Positions 8,068 through 17,100 of a stretch of 64,000 nucleotides of DNA are shown here, one piece after another. The translations under genes were made by a program, and so were the position numbers. This DNA comes from Micromonospora inyonensis (lineage in GTDB: Bacteria > Actinomycetota > Actinomycetes > Mycobacteriales > Micromonosporaceae), in the NCBI RefSeq assembly GCF_900091415.1, contig NZ_FMHU01000002.1, positions 1,612,001 through 1,676,000 on the forward strand, in the 5' to 3' direction. Within the stretch, counting starts at the first letter, position 1. Each line of letters opens with the position of its first letter. The notes under the pieces were generated by a model that worked only from the letters and a program-made list of their open reading frames with translations, was not told the DNA's origin and searched no databases.

Positions 8068-9258
8068 TCAGGTCCAGTAGAGCATCCGGGCGGCGGGCAC
8101 CCTGGTGGTCAGTTCCCGCTCGAACCAGGTGCGCAGCTCGGTCATCACGTCGGGTTGGTACACGTACTTCACCGCGCCGAACCGGCCGAACCTGCGGCGG
8201 CGGGACTGCTCGTCCATCTCCAGACGGGTCCGGGGATACCAGCCGAGCAGCACCTCCTTGCTGCCGGGTGTGAACCGGTGCGTGATCAGCTCAGCGCTGA
8301 GGTCCAACCCGTCCACCCCCGCCACGGCCGCCCGTACCCGGTCGAGCAGCACGCCGTAGTGCTCCCGCCAGTTCGGCGTGGGCATGATCGGGGCGATGGT
8401 CAGCCCGACCGGGTAGCCGTCGAGCGCCAGCCTGCGCAGCGCGTCGAGCCGCTCCAGCACGGTCGCGGTGCCACCTTCCAAACGGTCGCTGATCGGCGCG
8501 GCGTTGACGCTGAACCGTACCCGCGTGCGGCGCGCGTGTGGCAGTCCCACGAACGTGTCGACGTCGGCGTATTTCGTGGTCCAGCGCAACTGCACCGGCG
8601 CGTCCCAGGCCCCGAAGTGCTCCACCGCCCGGCGCCAGCTGCCGGTGAGGTGCTCCAGCGCGAGTGGATCGGTGTAGCAGGACGCCTCGAACGTCGTGCC
8701 CTCGCCGGCCCGGGCGGCGCTGCGACTGGTCACCGTTCCCCGGCCCACGTAGTCGGCCAGTCCGGCGAGGATGTCGTCGAGATCGGCGTAGACCCGGGTG
8801 ACCGGGGGACCAGAGAGGGAGCCGGCGAGATAGCAGTACTGGCAGTGCGCCGGGCAGCCCTCGGCCAGGTCCGCCCGCCAGTCCGCACTCGGCGCGATCG
8901 ACTGCAACGCCCGCCGCGACGGCGGGCTGACCACGATGGCCAGGGTCGACTTCGCCCGCGCGTACGTCTCCCGCTCGGTTTCGCCACGCACGCCGACCAG
9001 TCGGTTGGCGCGTAGCCGTTCGACCTCGATGCCGAGTCCCTCGATCCGGTCGACGATCCGGCGCCCGTGCGGATGGTCGACCGCCGCGGGGGTGACGACC
9101 ACCCGGCGGGGCGTCCAGCGCCGGGCCGGCCGGGCGGGTGGGGCCAGCCCGGTGAGGTCACGGATCGCCACCCGCTCGCCGCTGGCGTCGTGCGGCGCTG
9201 CGGGTACGTCCGCGGCGAGCGGCTCCTCGACGTCCACGGCGTCGTCCTCCGGCTCCAC
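8068..9258 (-). CDS. Spore photoproduct lyase-like radical SAM protein
   Basis: About 396 aa from GTG 9258 (chosen because the frame upstream is not conserved-looking; starts as far as 9630 are open). A radical SAM cluster motif CPAHCQYCYL (C135, C139, C142: C-x3-C-x2-C) follows the N-terminal domain RRWTPRRVVVTPAAV. The C-terminal half has the SPL-family phrases FSVNAAPISDRLEGGT and ELITHRFTPGSKEVLL. In Bacillus SplB repairs the spore photoproduct in DNA with a 4Fe-4S cluster and SAM. Actinomycetes make no endospores, so the role here is unproven; DNA photoproduct repair in desiccated spores is one possibility. No neighbour helps. Confidence 0.85.
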   Translation of the reverse strand: MEPEDDAVDVEEPLAADVPAAPHDASGERVAIRDLTGLAPPARPARRWTPRRVVVTPAAVDHPHGRRIVDRIEGLGIEVERLRANRLVGVRGETERETYARAKSTLAIVVSPPSRRALQSIAPSADWRADLAEGCPAHCQYCYLAGSLSGPPVTRVYADLDDILAGLADYVGRGTVTSRSAARAGEGTTFEASCYTDPLALEHLTGSWRRAVEHFGAWDAPVQLRWTTKYADVDTFVGLPHARRTRVRFSVNAAPISDRLEGGTATVLERLDALRRLALDGYPVGLTIAPIMPTPNWREHYGVLLDRVRAAVAGVDGLDLSAELITHRFTPGSKEVLLGWYPRTRLEMDEQSRRRRFGRFGAVKYVYQPDVMTELRTWFERELTTRVPAARMLYWT

Positions 9259-9466
9259 CCGGCGCGGGTACCCGTTGTCGTTTCGACCGCACCTGGTCGT
9301 GCCGGCCGCACCTGTCCGGACCAGGGTGAACGCTGTCGGGTTCGGGCCCGGGGGCGCGCTGCGGTGCACGTGGCTCAGATGCCCCGCGACACCCGGTTCC
9401 GGTCGGGGTGTGGCCGGAGCGCCGGAAACCGCCCTGCCGGCCGGGGCGAGCCGCGATGATGGGGGC

Positions 9467-9847
9467 ATGACCGTGGATCTCCGGGCGCGCACCGCGCGTG
9501 AGGTACTCGACGACCACTTGCGCCTCGCCGCCGAGGGGCGGTTCGCCGAGGACATCGAGCGCAACGTCGCGCCGGACTGCGTGGTCCTGGAGCGGCGGGG
9601 TGTGTTCCGGGGGCGCGACGGTGCCCGCACCCTGGCCCGGTGGCTGGGGGAGGAACTGCCGGACGCCCGCTACACGTACACGAACGTGCTGGTGGAGGGG
9701 CGGGTCGGCTTCCTGGAGTGGACCGCCGAGGCCGCCGGCTTCCAGGTCCTCGACGGTGCCGACTCCTTCCTGGTCGAGGACGGCTGGATCGTCGCGCAGA
9801 CCGTCCACTACACGGTGGAACCGATGCCCGGCCTCAGCGTCTCATAA
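9467..9847 (+). CDS. SnoaL/NTF2-like fold protein
   Basis: A 126-aa protein from ATG 9467. It has the alpha+beta cone pattern of NTF2-like proteins: an N-terminal helix pair (AREVLDDHLRLAAEGRFAEDIERNV), APDCVVLERRGVFRGRDG, and the strands VGFLEWTAEAAG and GADSFLVEDGWIVAQTVHYTVE. Such proteins range from polyketide cyclases to small catalytic or binding domains, and no active-site set lets me name a reaction. It stands alone, convergent with the TetR gene. Confidence 0.75.
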   Translation: MTVDLRARTAREVLDDHLRLAAEGRFAEDIERNVAPDCVVLERRGVFRGRDGARTLARWLGEELPDARYTYTNVLVEGRVGFLEWTAEAAGFQVLDGADSFLVEDGWIVAQTVHYTVEPMPGLSVS

Positions 9848-9878
9848 CCGTCTCAGAAGTGACGCATAAGGCGACTCG

Positions 9879-10607
9879 CTATTCGTCGCCCAGGTGTCGG
9901 TAGACCGTGGCCCGGGAGACGCCCAGGGCGGCGGCGATCTCCTCGACCGAGTGTCTGCCGGCCGCGTGCATCCGCCGGGCGGTGGCGATCTGGCCGCTGC
10001 TCATCGCGCGGGGCCGGCCCGGCCGGCGGGGGCCGGTCGGCACCTCGGGGGCGGGCGGGCCGTCCAGCAGCCGGTGCGCCCCGTCGAGCATGTCCGCGCG
10101 CAGCACGTCCGGGGGGACGTCGAGGAAGAAGACCACCGGGTCGGAGCACATGGCGATCGCCTGGCTGGCCCAGATCCGGTCCCGCCGGTCGCCGTTCGGC
10201 CCGGCGACGATCTCGTTCGCCCGCAGCGCGAACTGCACCAGTCGTTGGTACGTGGGACCACGGGCGACCAGTGCCATGTCGTGGAAGAGCATGCCCAGCG
10301 GTCGGCGGTGCGCGAGCATGGTGTCCACGAACCCCTCGAGCAGGGCCCAGCGGCCCCGCTCCGGCGGTAGGGCACCGGCCGTCGCCAGCAGGGTCTCCAG
10401 GTCGGTCAGCAGCGGCTCGACCAGGGCTGCGAGCAGGTCCTCCTTCGTGGGGAAGTGGTAGAGGATGGCCGCCTTGGTCAGCCGGAGCCGCTCGGCGATC
10501 TCGCGTAGCGACGTGCGTTGGTAGCCGTGCGCGGAGAAGAGGTCCAGCGCGGTCCGCAGGATCCTGCCCCGGGTGTCGCCCGGCTCCTCGTCCACCACGG
10601 TCGCCAC
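9879..10607 (-). CDS. TetR/AcrR regulator with a second C-terminal HTH
   Basis: 242 aa from GTG 10607. The N-terminal TetR HTH spans residues about 15-60 (ILRTALDLFSAHGYQRTSLREIAERL, then TKAAILYHFPTKEDLL). A ligand domain follows. Unusually, the last 50 residues hold another DNA-binding unit, GRPRAMSSGQIATARRMHA then SVEEIAAALGVSRATVYRHL, which matches the HTH of resolvases/Hin invertases. The gene diverges from an exporter operon, and two palindromes lie between them, so it is probably that operon's ligand-responsive repressor. The two-headed layout suggests recognition of a composite operator. Confidence 0.88.
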   Translation of the reverse strand: MATVVDEEPGDTRGRILRTALDLFSAHGYQRTSLREIAERLRLTKAAILYHFPTKEDLLAALVEPLLTDLETLLATAGALPPERGRWALLEGFVDTMLAHRRPLGMLFHDMALVARGPTYQRLVQFALRANEIVAGPNGDRRDRIWASQAIAMCSDPVVFFLDVPPDVLRADMLDGAHRLLDGPPAPEVPTGPRRPGRPRAMSSGQIATARRMHAAGRHSVEEIAAALGVSRATVYRHLGDE

Positions 10608-10651
10608 CCTAACCGGGGCTGACCGATGCGGGGTGGAGTCGGGTGGCTACG

Positions 10652-10681
10652 CTGACCGCCGGTCAGTACAGTGTGCACTGT
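10652..10681. promoter_or_regulatory. Two adjacent palindromes, probable operator
   Basis: CTGACC-GCC-GGTCAG (10652-10666) is followed one base later by ACAGTG-TG-CACTGT (10668-10681). Both are perfect inverted repeats and they lie in the 100-bp gap between the divergent TetR gene and the ABC ATPase. The first resembles typical TetR-family operators; the second could serve the extra HTH. The position just before the AGGAGG ribosome site (10698-10703) suits repression. Confidence 0.65.
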
Positions 10682-10707
10682 TCGGCTCATGGGCGACAGG
10701 AGGCGTC

Positions 10708-11625
10708 ATGGCCGTCATCGCGGTCAACGACCTGGTCAAGACCTTCGGCCGCACCCGGGCCCTGGACGGGCTCGACCTGCGCGTCGAGGCGGGGGAGGTG
10801 CACGGCTTCCTCGGCCCGAACGGCTCCGGCAAGTCCACCACCATCCGCGTCCTGCTCGGACTGCTGCGCTGGGACTCCGGGGAGGTGCGCCTGCTCGGCG
10901 GCGATCCGTGGCGTGACGCGGTGGCGCTGCACCGCCGCCTCGCGTACGTCCCCGGTGACGTCAACCTCTGGCCGAACCTCTCCGGTGGTGAGGCGATCGA
11001 CCTGCTCGGGGCCCTGCGCGGCGGGCTCGACCGGCGGCGCCGCGACGAGTTGCTCCAGCGGTTCGACCTCGATCCGACGAAGAAGTGCCGCACCTACTCC
11101 AAGGGCAACCGGCAGAAGGTGGCCATCGTCGCGGCCTTCGCCGCCGACGTCGTGCTGTACGTGCTGGACGAGCCGACCGCCGGCCTGGACCCGCTGATGG
11201 AGGCGGTGTTCCAGGACGAGGTCCGGCGGATCAGGCGCGACGGTGGCACCGTGCTGCTCTCCAGTCACGTGCTCGCCGAGGTCGAGGCGCTCTGCGACCG
11301 GGTCAGCATCATCCGGGAGGGACGCACCGTCGAGTCCGGCACCCTCGCCGAACTGCGCCACCTCACCCGGCTGTCGGTCACCGTCGAGACCGCGCGCCCG
11401 GTGACCGGGCTGGACCGCCTCGCCGGCACCCAGCTCGTCAACCAGGCCGACGACCGGCTCCAGTTGGAGGTCGACCCCGCCCACCTGGACGAGCTGCTCG
11501 GTCACCTGATCCGGTTCGGTGTGCGGTCGCTGACCAGCGCCCCGCCCACCCTGGAGGAGCTGTTCCTGGCCCACTACGGCGACCGGGTCACCCCGACCGC
11601 GACCGTGCCGGCGGCGCAGCGGTGA
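10708..11625 (+). CDS. ABC exporter ATP-binding protein (drug/antibiotic type)
   Basis: 305 aa from ATG 10708 with AGGAGG 4 nt upstream. Walker A (GPNGSGKST), a signature region SKGNRQKVAI in place of LSGGQ, Walker B (VLYVLDEPTAGLD) and the H-loop (LSSHVLAEVEAL) are present. It resembles the DrrA/CcmA-type ATPases that pair with large ABC-2 permeases and export antibiotics or lipids. Its stop overlaps the permease start by 4 nt, so the two are translationally coupled. The divergent TetR gene and the palindromes upstream point to inducible expression. Confidence 0.92.
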   Translation: MAVIAVNDLVKTFGRTRALDGLDLRVEAGEVHGFLGPNGSGKSTTIRVLLGLLRWDSGEVRLLGGDPWRDAVALHRRLAYVPGDVNLWPNLSGGEAIDLLGALRGGLDRRRRDELLQRFDLDPTKKCRTYSKGNRQKVAIVAAFAADVVLYVLDEPTAGLDPLMEAVFQDEVRRIRRDGGTVLLSSHVLAEVEALCDRVSIIREGRTVESGTLAELRHLTRLSVTVETARPVTGLDRLAGTQLVNQADDRLQLEVDPAHLDELLGHLIRFGVRSLTSAPPTLEELFLAHYGDRVTPTATVPAAQR

Positions 11626-13247
11626 GCGCCCTCACCGGCACCGGCCGCCTGGTCGGGTTGGTGCTGCGCCGAGACCGGGTCCGGCTGGCGCTCTGGGTGC
11701 TCGGCACGCCGCTGCTGACCGCCGCGCTGGCCGCCAGCGTCGCCGGCCTCTACGCCGGGGAACGGGACCGGATCACGTACGCCACCACCGCGGCGGCCAG
11801 CCTGGTCGCCCGCGCGTTCAACGGCCCGGTCGCCGGACCGAGCATGGGCTCGGTGGTCTTCGCCGAGTCGTACCTGACCCTCGCCGTGCTCACCGCGCTG
11901 CTGAGCACCTTCACCGTGGTCCGGCACACCCGGCAGAACGAGGAGACCGGGCGGGCCGAACTGCTCGGCGCGTCCGTGCTCGGCCGGTACGCCCCGCTCA
12001 CCGCCGCCCTGCTGGTCACCGTCGCGGCCAACCTGATCACCGCCGCGCTGGTCGCCGTCGCCCTGGTCGGCGCGGACCTTCCGGCCGGCGGATCGATCGC
12101 GACCGCCGCCGCGATCGCCACCGTCGGGGTCTCCTTCGCGGCCGTCGCCGCGGTGACCGCCCAGCTCTCCGGCAGCTCCCGGGGCGCGAACGCGCTGGCC
12201 GCGGCGGCGGTCGGGGTGGCGTTCGTGCTCCGCGCCGCCGGCGACGTGTTCGGCGACGCCACCCCGGACGGTCAGCGGGTGGTCAGCGCCTGGCCCGCCT
12301 GGCTCTCCCCGCTCGGCTGGGCGACCCAGGTGCGACCGTACGGCGGCGAGCGGTGGTGGGTGCTCGTACTGCCCGTGGCGCTGCTGGTCGCGGCGACCGT
12401 GGCGGCGTACCTGCTGACGAACCGGCGGGACCTCGGGGCCGGTCTGCTCGCCAGCCGGCGCGGGCCGGCGCGGGCATCCCGGGCCCTGCTCAGCCCGGTC
12501 GGTCTGGCGTGGCGGTTGCAGCGCCCGGCCCTGCTCGGCTGGGCGGTCGGTGTCGCGGTGCTCGGCTTCGGCATGGGGCTCGCCGCCGACGAGGTCGAGA
12601 ACATGGTCGGCGAGAACGCGGCGGCGGCCGAGGCGATCAGCCAACTCGGTGGTGGGGCGGACCTGGTCGACGCGTACCTGACCGCGATGATCGGCATCTT
12701 CGCGTTGACGATCGGCGCGTACGTCGTGCAGGCCGTGCTGCGGACCCGTGCCGAGGAGTCCGACGGGACCCTGGAGGTGGCGCTCGCCGCCGCCGTCAGC
12801 CGGCGACGCTGGCTGGCCGGGCACCTGTCCACCGCCGTGCTCGGCGCCACCGGCCTGATGCTCCTGGCCGGGGGGACCACCGGACTCGGGTACGCCACCG
12901 TCGCCGGTGACCCGGTCGGCCGGGTCGGTGAGCTGACCGGGGCGGCCCTGGTCCGGGTGCCGGCACTGCTGGTGCTGGCCGGGGTGGTGGTGCTGTTCTT
13001 CGGGCTGGTGCCCCGCGCGGCGACGGGCCTGTCCTGGGCGACGCTGATCGTGTTCCTGCTGTTCGGGCAGCTCGGGGCGGTGCTGGACCTGCCGCAGGCG
13101 GTGCTGGACCTCTCCCCGTACACGCACGTGCCGGCCCTGCCGGCGGCCGGGTTCGCCGTGCTGCCGCTGGCCGTGCTCACCGGGGTGGCGGTGCTGCTGC
13201 TCGCCGCCGGGGCGACCGGCTTCCGTCGCCGCGACGTCCCGAGCTGA
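11622..13247 (+). CDS. ABC-2 type exporter permease, fused-repeat form
   Basis: 541 aa from GTG 11622, overlapping the ATPase stop. Roughly twelve transmembrane segments are arranged as two six-helix halves. Each half carries the phrase typical of actinobacterial exporters of polyketide antibiotics: QNEETGRAELLGASVLGRYAPL in the first and AEESDGTLEVALAAAVSRRRWL in the second. It works with the preceding ATPase. The substrate cannot be told from sequence; no biosynthetic cluster lies next to it, so self-protection against outside compounds is as likely as export of an own product. Confidence 0.9.
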   Translation: MSALTGTGRLVGLVLRRDRVRLALWVLGTPLLTAALAASVAGLYAGERDRITYATTAAASLVARAFNGPVAGPSMGSVVFAESYLTLAVLTALLSTFTVVRHTRQNEETGRAELLGASVLGRYAPLTAALLVTVAANLITAALVAVALVGADLPAGGSIATAAAIATVGVSFAAVAAVTAQLSGSSRGANALAAAAVGVAFVLRAAGDVFGDATPDGQRVVSAWPAWLSPLGWATQVRPYGGERWWVLVLPVALLVAATVAAYLLTNRRDLGAGLLASRRGPARASRALLSPVGLAWRLQRPALLGWAVGVAVLGFGMGLAADEVENMVGENAAAAEAISQLGGGADLVDAYLTAMIGIFALTIGAYVVQAVLRTRAEESDGTLEVALAAAVSRRRWLAGHLSTAVLGATGLMLLAGGTTGLGYATVAGDPVGRVGELTGAALVRVPALLVLAGVVVLFFGLVPRAATGLSWATLIVFLLFGQLGAVLDLPQAVLDLSPYTHVPALPAAGFAVLPLAVLTGVAVLLLAAGATGFRRRDVPS

Positions 13248-13302
13248 GCGGACGGCGGCCCGGATCGGCTGGGAGCGGCCCGCCGCGGAACCCGGTCGGC
13301 GG

Positions 13303-14034
13303 TCAGTGGGTGGGGGCGGGGTCGTCCAGGATCGCCCGGAAGCGCTCCTCGGCGAGGTCGAGCTGGGCGAAGATGTGCTCCTTGACGGCGGGCGCGAGCG
13401 GCGTGTCGGGCCGGGCGATCAGTTCCCGCAGGATCGGGACCAGCGGGCGGTACTTGCGGGCCGACGAGAGCACCTTCGGCCCGGTCGTGTGGATCACTCC
13501 GACGCCGTTGTCGGTGAAGTCGGAGATCTTGATGACCCGCGCCCACGGGTCCCGGTCCAGGCTGGCCGCGACGTGCTCCCGGTACTGGACGTGGCGGTCC
13601 CGGTCCGGGTCCCAGGTCGGGTTGGTGACCGCCGCGACCAGCCGGGCGACCCGGTGACCGAACCGGTCGGCCAGCACGGCGAGGGCGGCCGGGACCGGAT
13701 CGACACCGTCGCCGACCTCGCCGGCCAGGTCGGCCGGATGGTCCTCCACGGCGTCGTGCAGCAGACCCGCGACGATCACGTCGACGTCGCGGACCTGGTA
13801 GTGGTGCATCAGGCGGATGGCCACCCGCAGCAGGTGGTTCAGGTACGGCTCGCGCACCCGCCGGTCGTCGCGGTGCAGCTCGGCGGCGAGGTCGAGGGCC
13901 TCGGTCAGGCGCCGTCGCGCGTCGGCGTCGAAGGCGCCGACCTCCAGCCGGAAGCGTTCCAGCAGGCCGGGCTCGCCGTGGATCTCCGTGATCGCGTGCA
14001 TCGGCATCGTGCCCAGGTACGAGGGGAAATCCAT
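13303..14034 (-). CDS. HD-domain protein, MESH1/RelA-SpoT hydrolase-like
   Basis: 243 aa from ATG 14034. The N-terminal part carries an HD signature of the RSH type: YLNHLLRVAIRLMHHY (first His), LLHDAVEDH (HDxxED) and a later KISDFTDNGVG (distal Asp). These match the Mn-dependent (p)ppGpp hydrolase domain. No synthetase, TGS or ACT domain follows, so it would be a stand-alone small alarmone hydrolase or a related nucleotide phosphohydrolase. Seven residues separate HD from the expected ED pair as in the family. It is single-gene, with no clear partner. Confidence 0.75.
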   Translation of the reverse strand: MDFPSYLGTMPMHAITEIHGEPGLLERFRLEVGAFDADARRRLTEALDLAAELHRDDRRVREPYLNHLLRVAIRLMHHYQVRDVDVIVAGLLHDAVEDHPADLAGEVGDGVDPVPAALAVLADRFGHRVARLVAAVTNPTWDPDRDRHVQYREHVAASLDRDPWARVIKISDFTDNGVGVIHTTGPKVLSSARKYRPLVPILRELIARPDTPLAPAVKEHIFAQLDLAEERFRAILDDPAPTH

Positions 14035-14106
14035 CCGTCACTTATAGCCGATCACCCGCCGTCCGTCCCGCCCCGCCTGTGCGTCCCCGGCCTGCGGGCG
14101 CGGTGC

Positions 14107-17100
14107 TCAGCGTCGCCACTCCGGGAGTTGCCGCTCGGACATGCGACGCCAGAACTGGCGCAGCTGCGAGCGGGACGTGTTCTGCCAGGGCGACCGGGCA
14201 CTGAGCAGGTACCGCGGTGAGGTGAGGTCCGCCTGCCGCGCACAGAAGTTCTGGTCCAGCTCGTGCGGCTGCGGTTCACCTTCGGCCGGCAGCGGGCAGA
14301 GCCGGAACGGGCAGTCGTCCAGGCAGGTGGCCCCCGGGGAGCAGGACTCGGAGGACTCCAGCGTGCGGTCGGGCCGCAGCGGGCGACGGTCGCTGGTCAG
14401 GCAGGGCGGCAGGTCGGCGCGGTCCGCGCGGGTCAGCCGGTCCTCCCGGTCGATGAGCAGGTCGCCCCGGTCGGCGAGATTCAGCAGCAGCATGACGTCG
14501 GCCAGGAGGCGCTGGGCATGCGGGGTGAGGACACTCCAGCCGCTCGAGTCGGGGATCCACAGGGACTGTTCCCGGCGCACCTCCGCCACCGTGCTGCTCG
14601 ACCCGACCCGGCTGGAGGTCTCACGCTCGTCGATCCAGCAGTACCGTTCCGGGCGGCGACTGAGCAGGGCGCGCACGCAGAGGCGGCCGGCCTCCAGCAG
14701 GAAGGGGTGCGGCGGACCGGGCGGTCGTCCGCGCACCGCCTGACCGGCGATCCGCAACCAGTGCCGCACCAGGCCGTACGGGTTCGCGCCGTGTTCCCGG
14801 CGGGGCAGCGGTTCGGCCGGGTCGACGGGCAGGGAGAAGAGCGTCAGTGCCTGGAGCAGCACCAGTTGGCTGTACCAGAACCGGGAGTGGGCCAACGTCC
14901 GCTCCGCCTTCTCGACGAGAAAGCTACGGTCGGACGGGGTGCGACCGACCAGGGGCCGGCGGATGTTCGCGGCCAGCCGGAAACCCTGGGCGAACGCGAT
15001 CTCCGAGGTGATCGGGAAGTAGTGCTCCGGCCGCGCGGGGTGGTACGCCTCCAGCGCGCGGAGCCACTTCCGCAGGTCACCCCCCACCTGGGTGATCTCC
15101 GGGGTCGGTCCGAGCGGGGTCTCCTCGGTGTCCTGGTGGGCGGACTGGTAGAGCAACGGCAGGATCCAGCCCCGTAGCTGCTGCTCCCAGTAGGTGAGAT
15201 GTTCCGACCGGCGGTCGGCGGTGGTGCTGCGCGGCATCTCCTCGGGGCCCAAGCCGCCGACCTGACGCAGGCCGCGCACCGCCTCCCGACCGCCCAGGCC
15301 GATCTCCCGCGCCGCGGCGAGCCGGACCCGGTACGAACCCTCCCGACCGGCCAGCCGGAAGAAGGCGGCGTAGTTGGGCTCTGGACCGGCCCGGTCGGCC
15401 CGGACACCCCGTTCGGTCCGGCACGTGCGTGCGCGGTCGACGATCAGCCGCGCGGCGTCCCCGATCCGGCGGACGAGCTGGAGCCGGGCCTGGTTGGCCG
15501 GACGGTTGGGAACGTGCCCGATCCCGGCGTCCTCCCACTGCTCCGCGATCTCCCGGAGCAGGTCGGCGTGCACCGGCCGGCGGGCGCTGGTGTCGCTCTC
15601 CACCGCTGCGGCGTACAACTCGAACCGCCAGCAGAGGTCCTTCTCCGATCTCGCCTGCTCCCGCAGGTGCCGGACCAGCCGGGCGACCGGTTCCTCGCGC
15701 GGGGCGAGTGGAAGGCGTTCGGCCAGGGGCGGTCGGTCGCTCCGCTGGGCCGCCAGGTGGCGGGAGAGGAGGGTCAACGCGATCAGCGCCTCCGGGTTGC
15801 GTCGTGACGTGATCAGGCTTCCCAGCAGCCGGCCCAGCAGTTTCGGGTCGGTGAGGTACCGCATGCCCAGGTAGGCCTGGACGACGCCGTGCAGGAACTG
15901 GGCCTCGGTCCGGCGGACGTCCACGACCGCCCACTCCGCGCCCTCGACGAAGGCGTGCGTGATGTGGTCCAGGAGGTTGGTCCGCACACGGTTGCCGAGT
16001 CCGTCGTGCAGCCGGCCCAGGATCGCCCGATGCTCCGCGTCGTGGCCCCGGGTCATTTCCTGGTACTCCAGGTGACTGGTGCCGCGCACCAGGGCCAGAC
16101 ACGCGAAGGCGGACAGCACCTCCAGGGTGATCGCCCGGTCGTCGCGGCTCCGGCTGACGTCCCTCTTGAGGGTGCCGTCGAGCAGTGCGGTACGCCAGGC
16201 GTCGAGCAACTGCCACCGGGCCTCGTACCGGTCCATCGGCCGGACCACCCCGCCGGCCTCGGCCCGGGACAACCGTGGCAACCGGTCGCTGCGGTGCAGG
16301 GCGCGGATGACGGTCAGGAAGAACGGGGAGTCGGTGACGTCCGCCGCCTTGATCAGGGCGACGATCCTCGCCCAGGAGGACGGAGCTGCTCCCGGCGTGC
16401 CGTCGAGCCCGTGTTCCAGCGCGGCCCCCTCGCCAAGCGGTTCCAACCCGACCAGGATCGCGCGCATGCCCCGGAGCGGGTCGTACGGACGGGAGGTCAC
16501 GATCAGCGGTAGTCGTGCCTCGGCGGCCTGGCTGATCGCCTCCCGCAGCACGTTCTCCTCCCGCTGTTCCTCGTCCCGGCCGAACGGCTCGTGCAGTCCG
16601 TCGGCGAGCACCGCGATCCGGTTGCTCATCCGCAGGTGCCGCCAGATCCGGGTTCCGGAGCCGTCGCTGAACAACTGGGCGTCCACCAGTTCCTGAAACC
16701 GTCTCCTGGCCAGTTCCTCGAAGGTGAGGTCCTCGGCGAGCCGGGCATCGCGCATCCGCACCGGTACCGGCACGATCCCGCGGCGGGCGAGCTGTCGGGT
16801 CAACTCGACGATGATCGCGGTCTTCCCGGACCCGACCCCACCGACGAGCACGACGGGCGAGCGCACCTGCGGGTCCCGGATCCGCTCGATGAGCACCTCG
16901 CAGAGTTCGTCGCGGCCGACGACCCGGTCCACGCTGGGATCGGCGGTCGCCACCAGCGCGGTCGCCGACGCCCGAGCCCGGCGGTTGTACCAGCGGTGGA
17001 CCCGTTGCTTGCTGAGCACGTAGAAGAGGGCCAGACCGAGGGCCGCGCCGATCAGGGGACTGAAGAACTGCGCGAGGGTCGTGCAGGGTGCCTGCCGCTC

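Noticed and set aside
10708..13247. Antibiotic biosynthetic cluster around the ABC exporter
   Set aside because: No PKS, NRPS or tailoring enzymes lie nearby; the TetR-exporter set alone fits self-protection.
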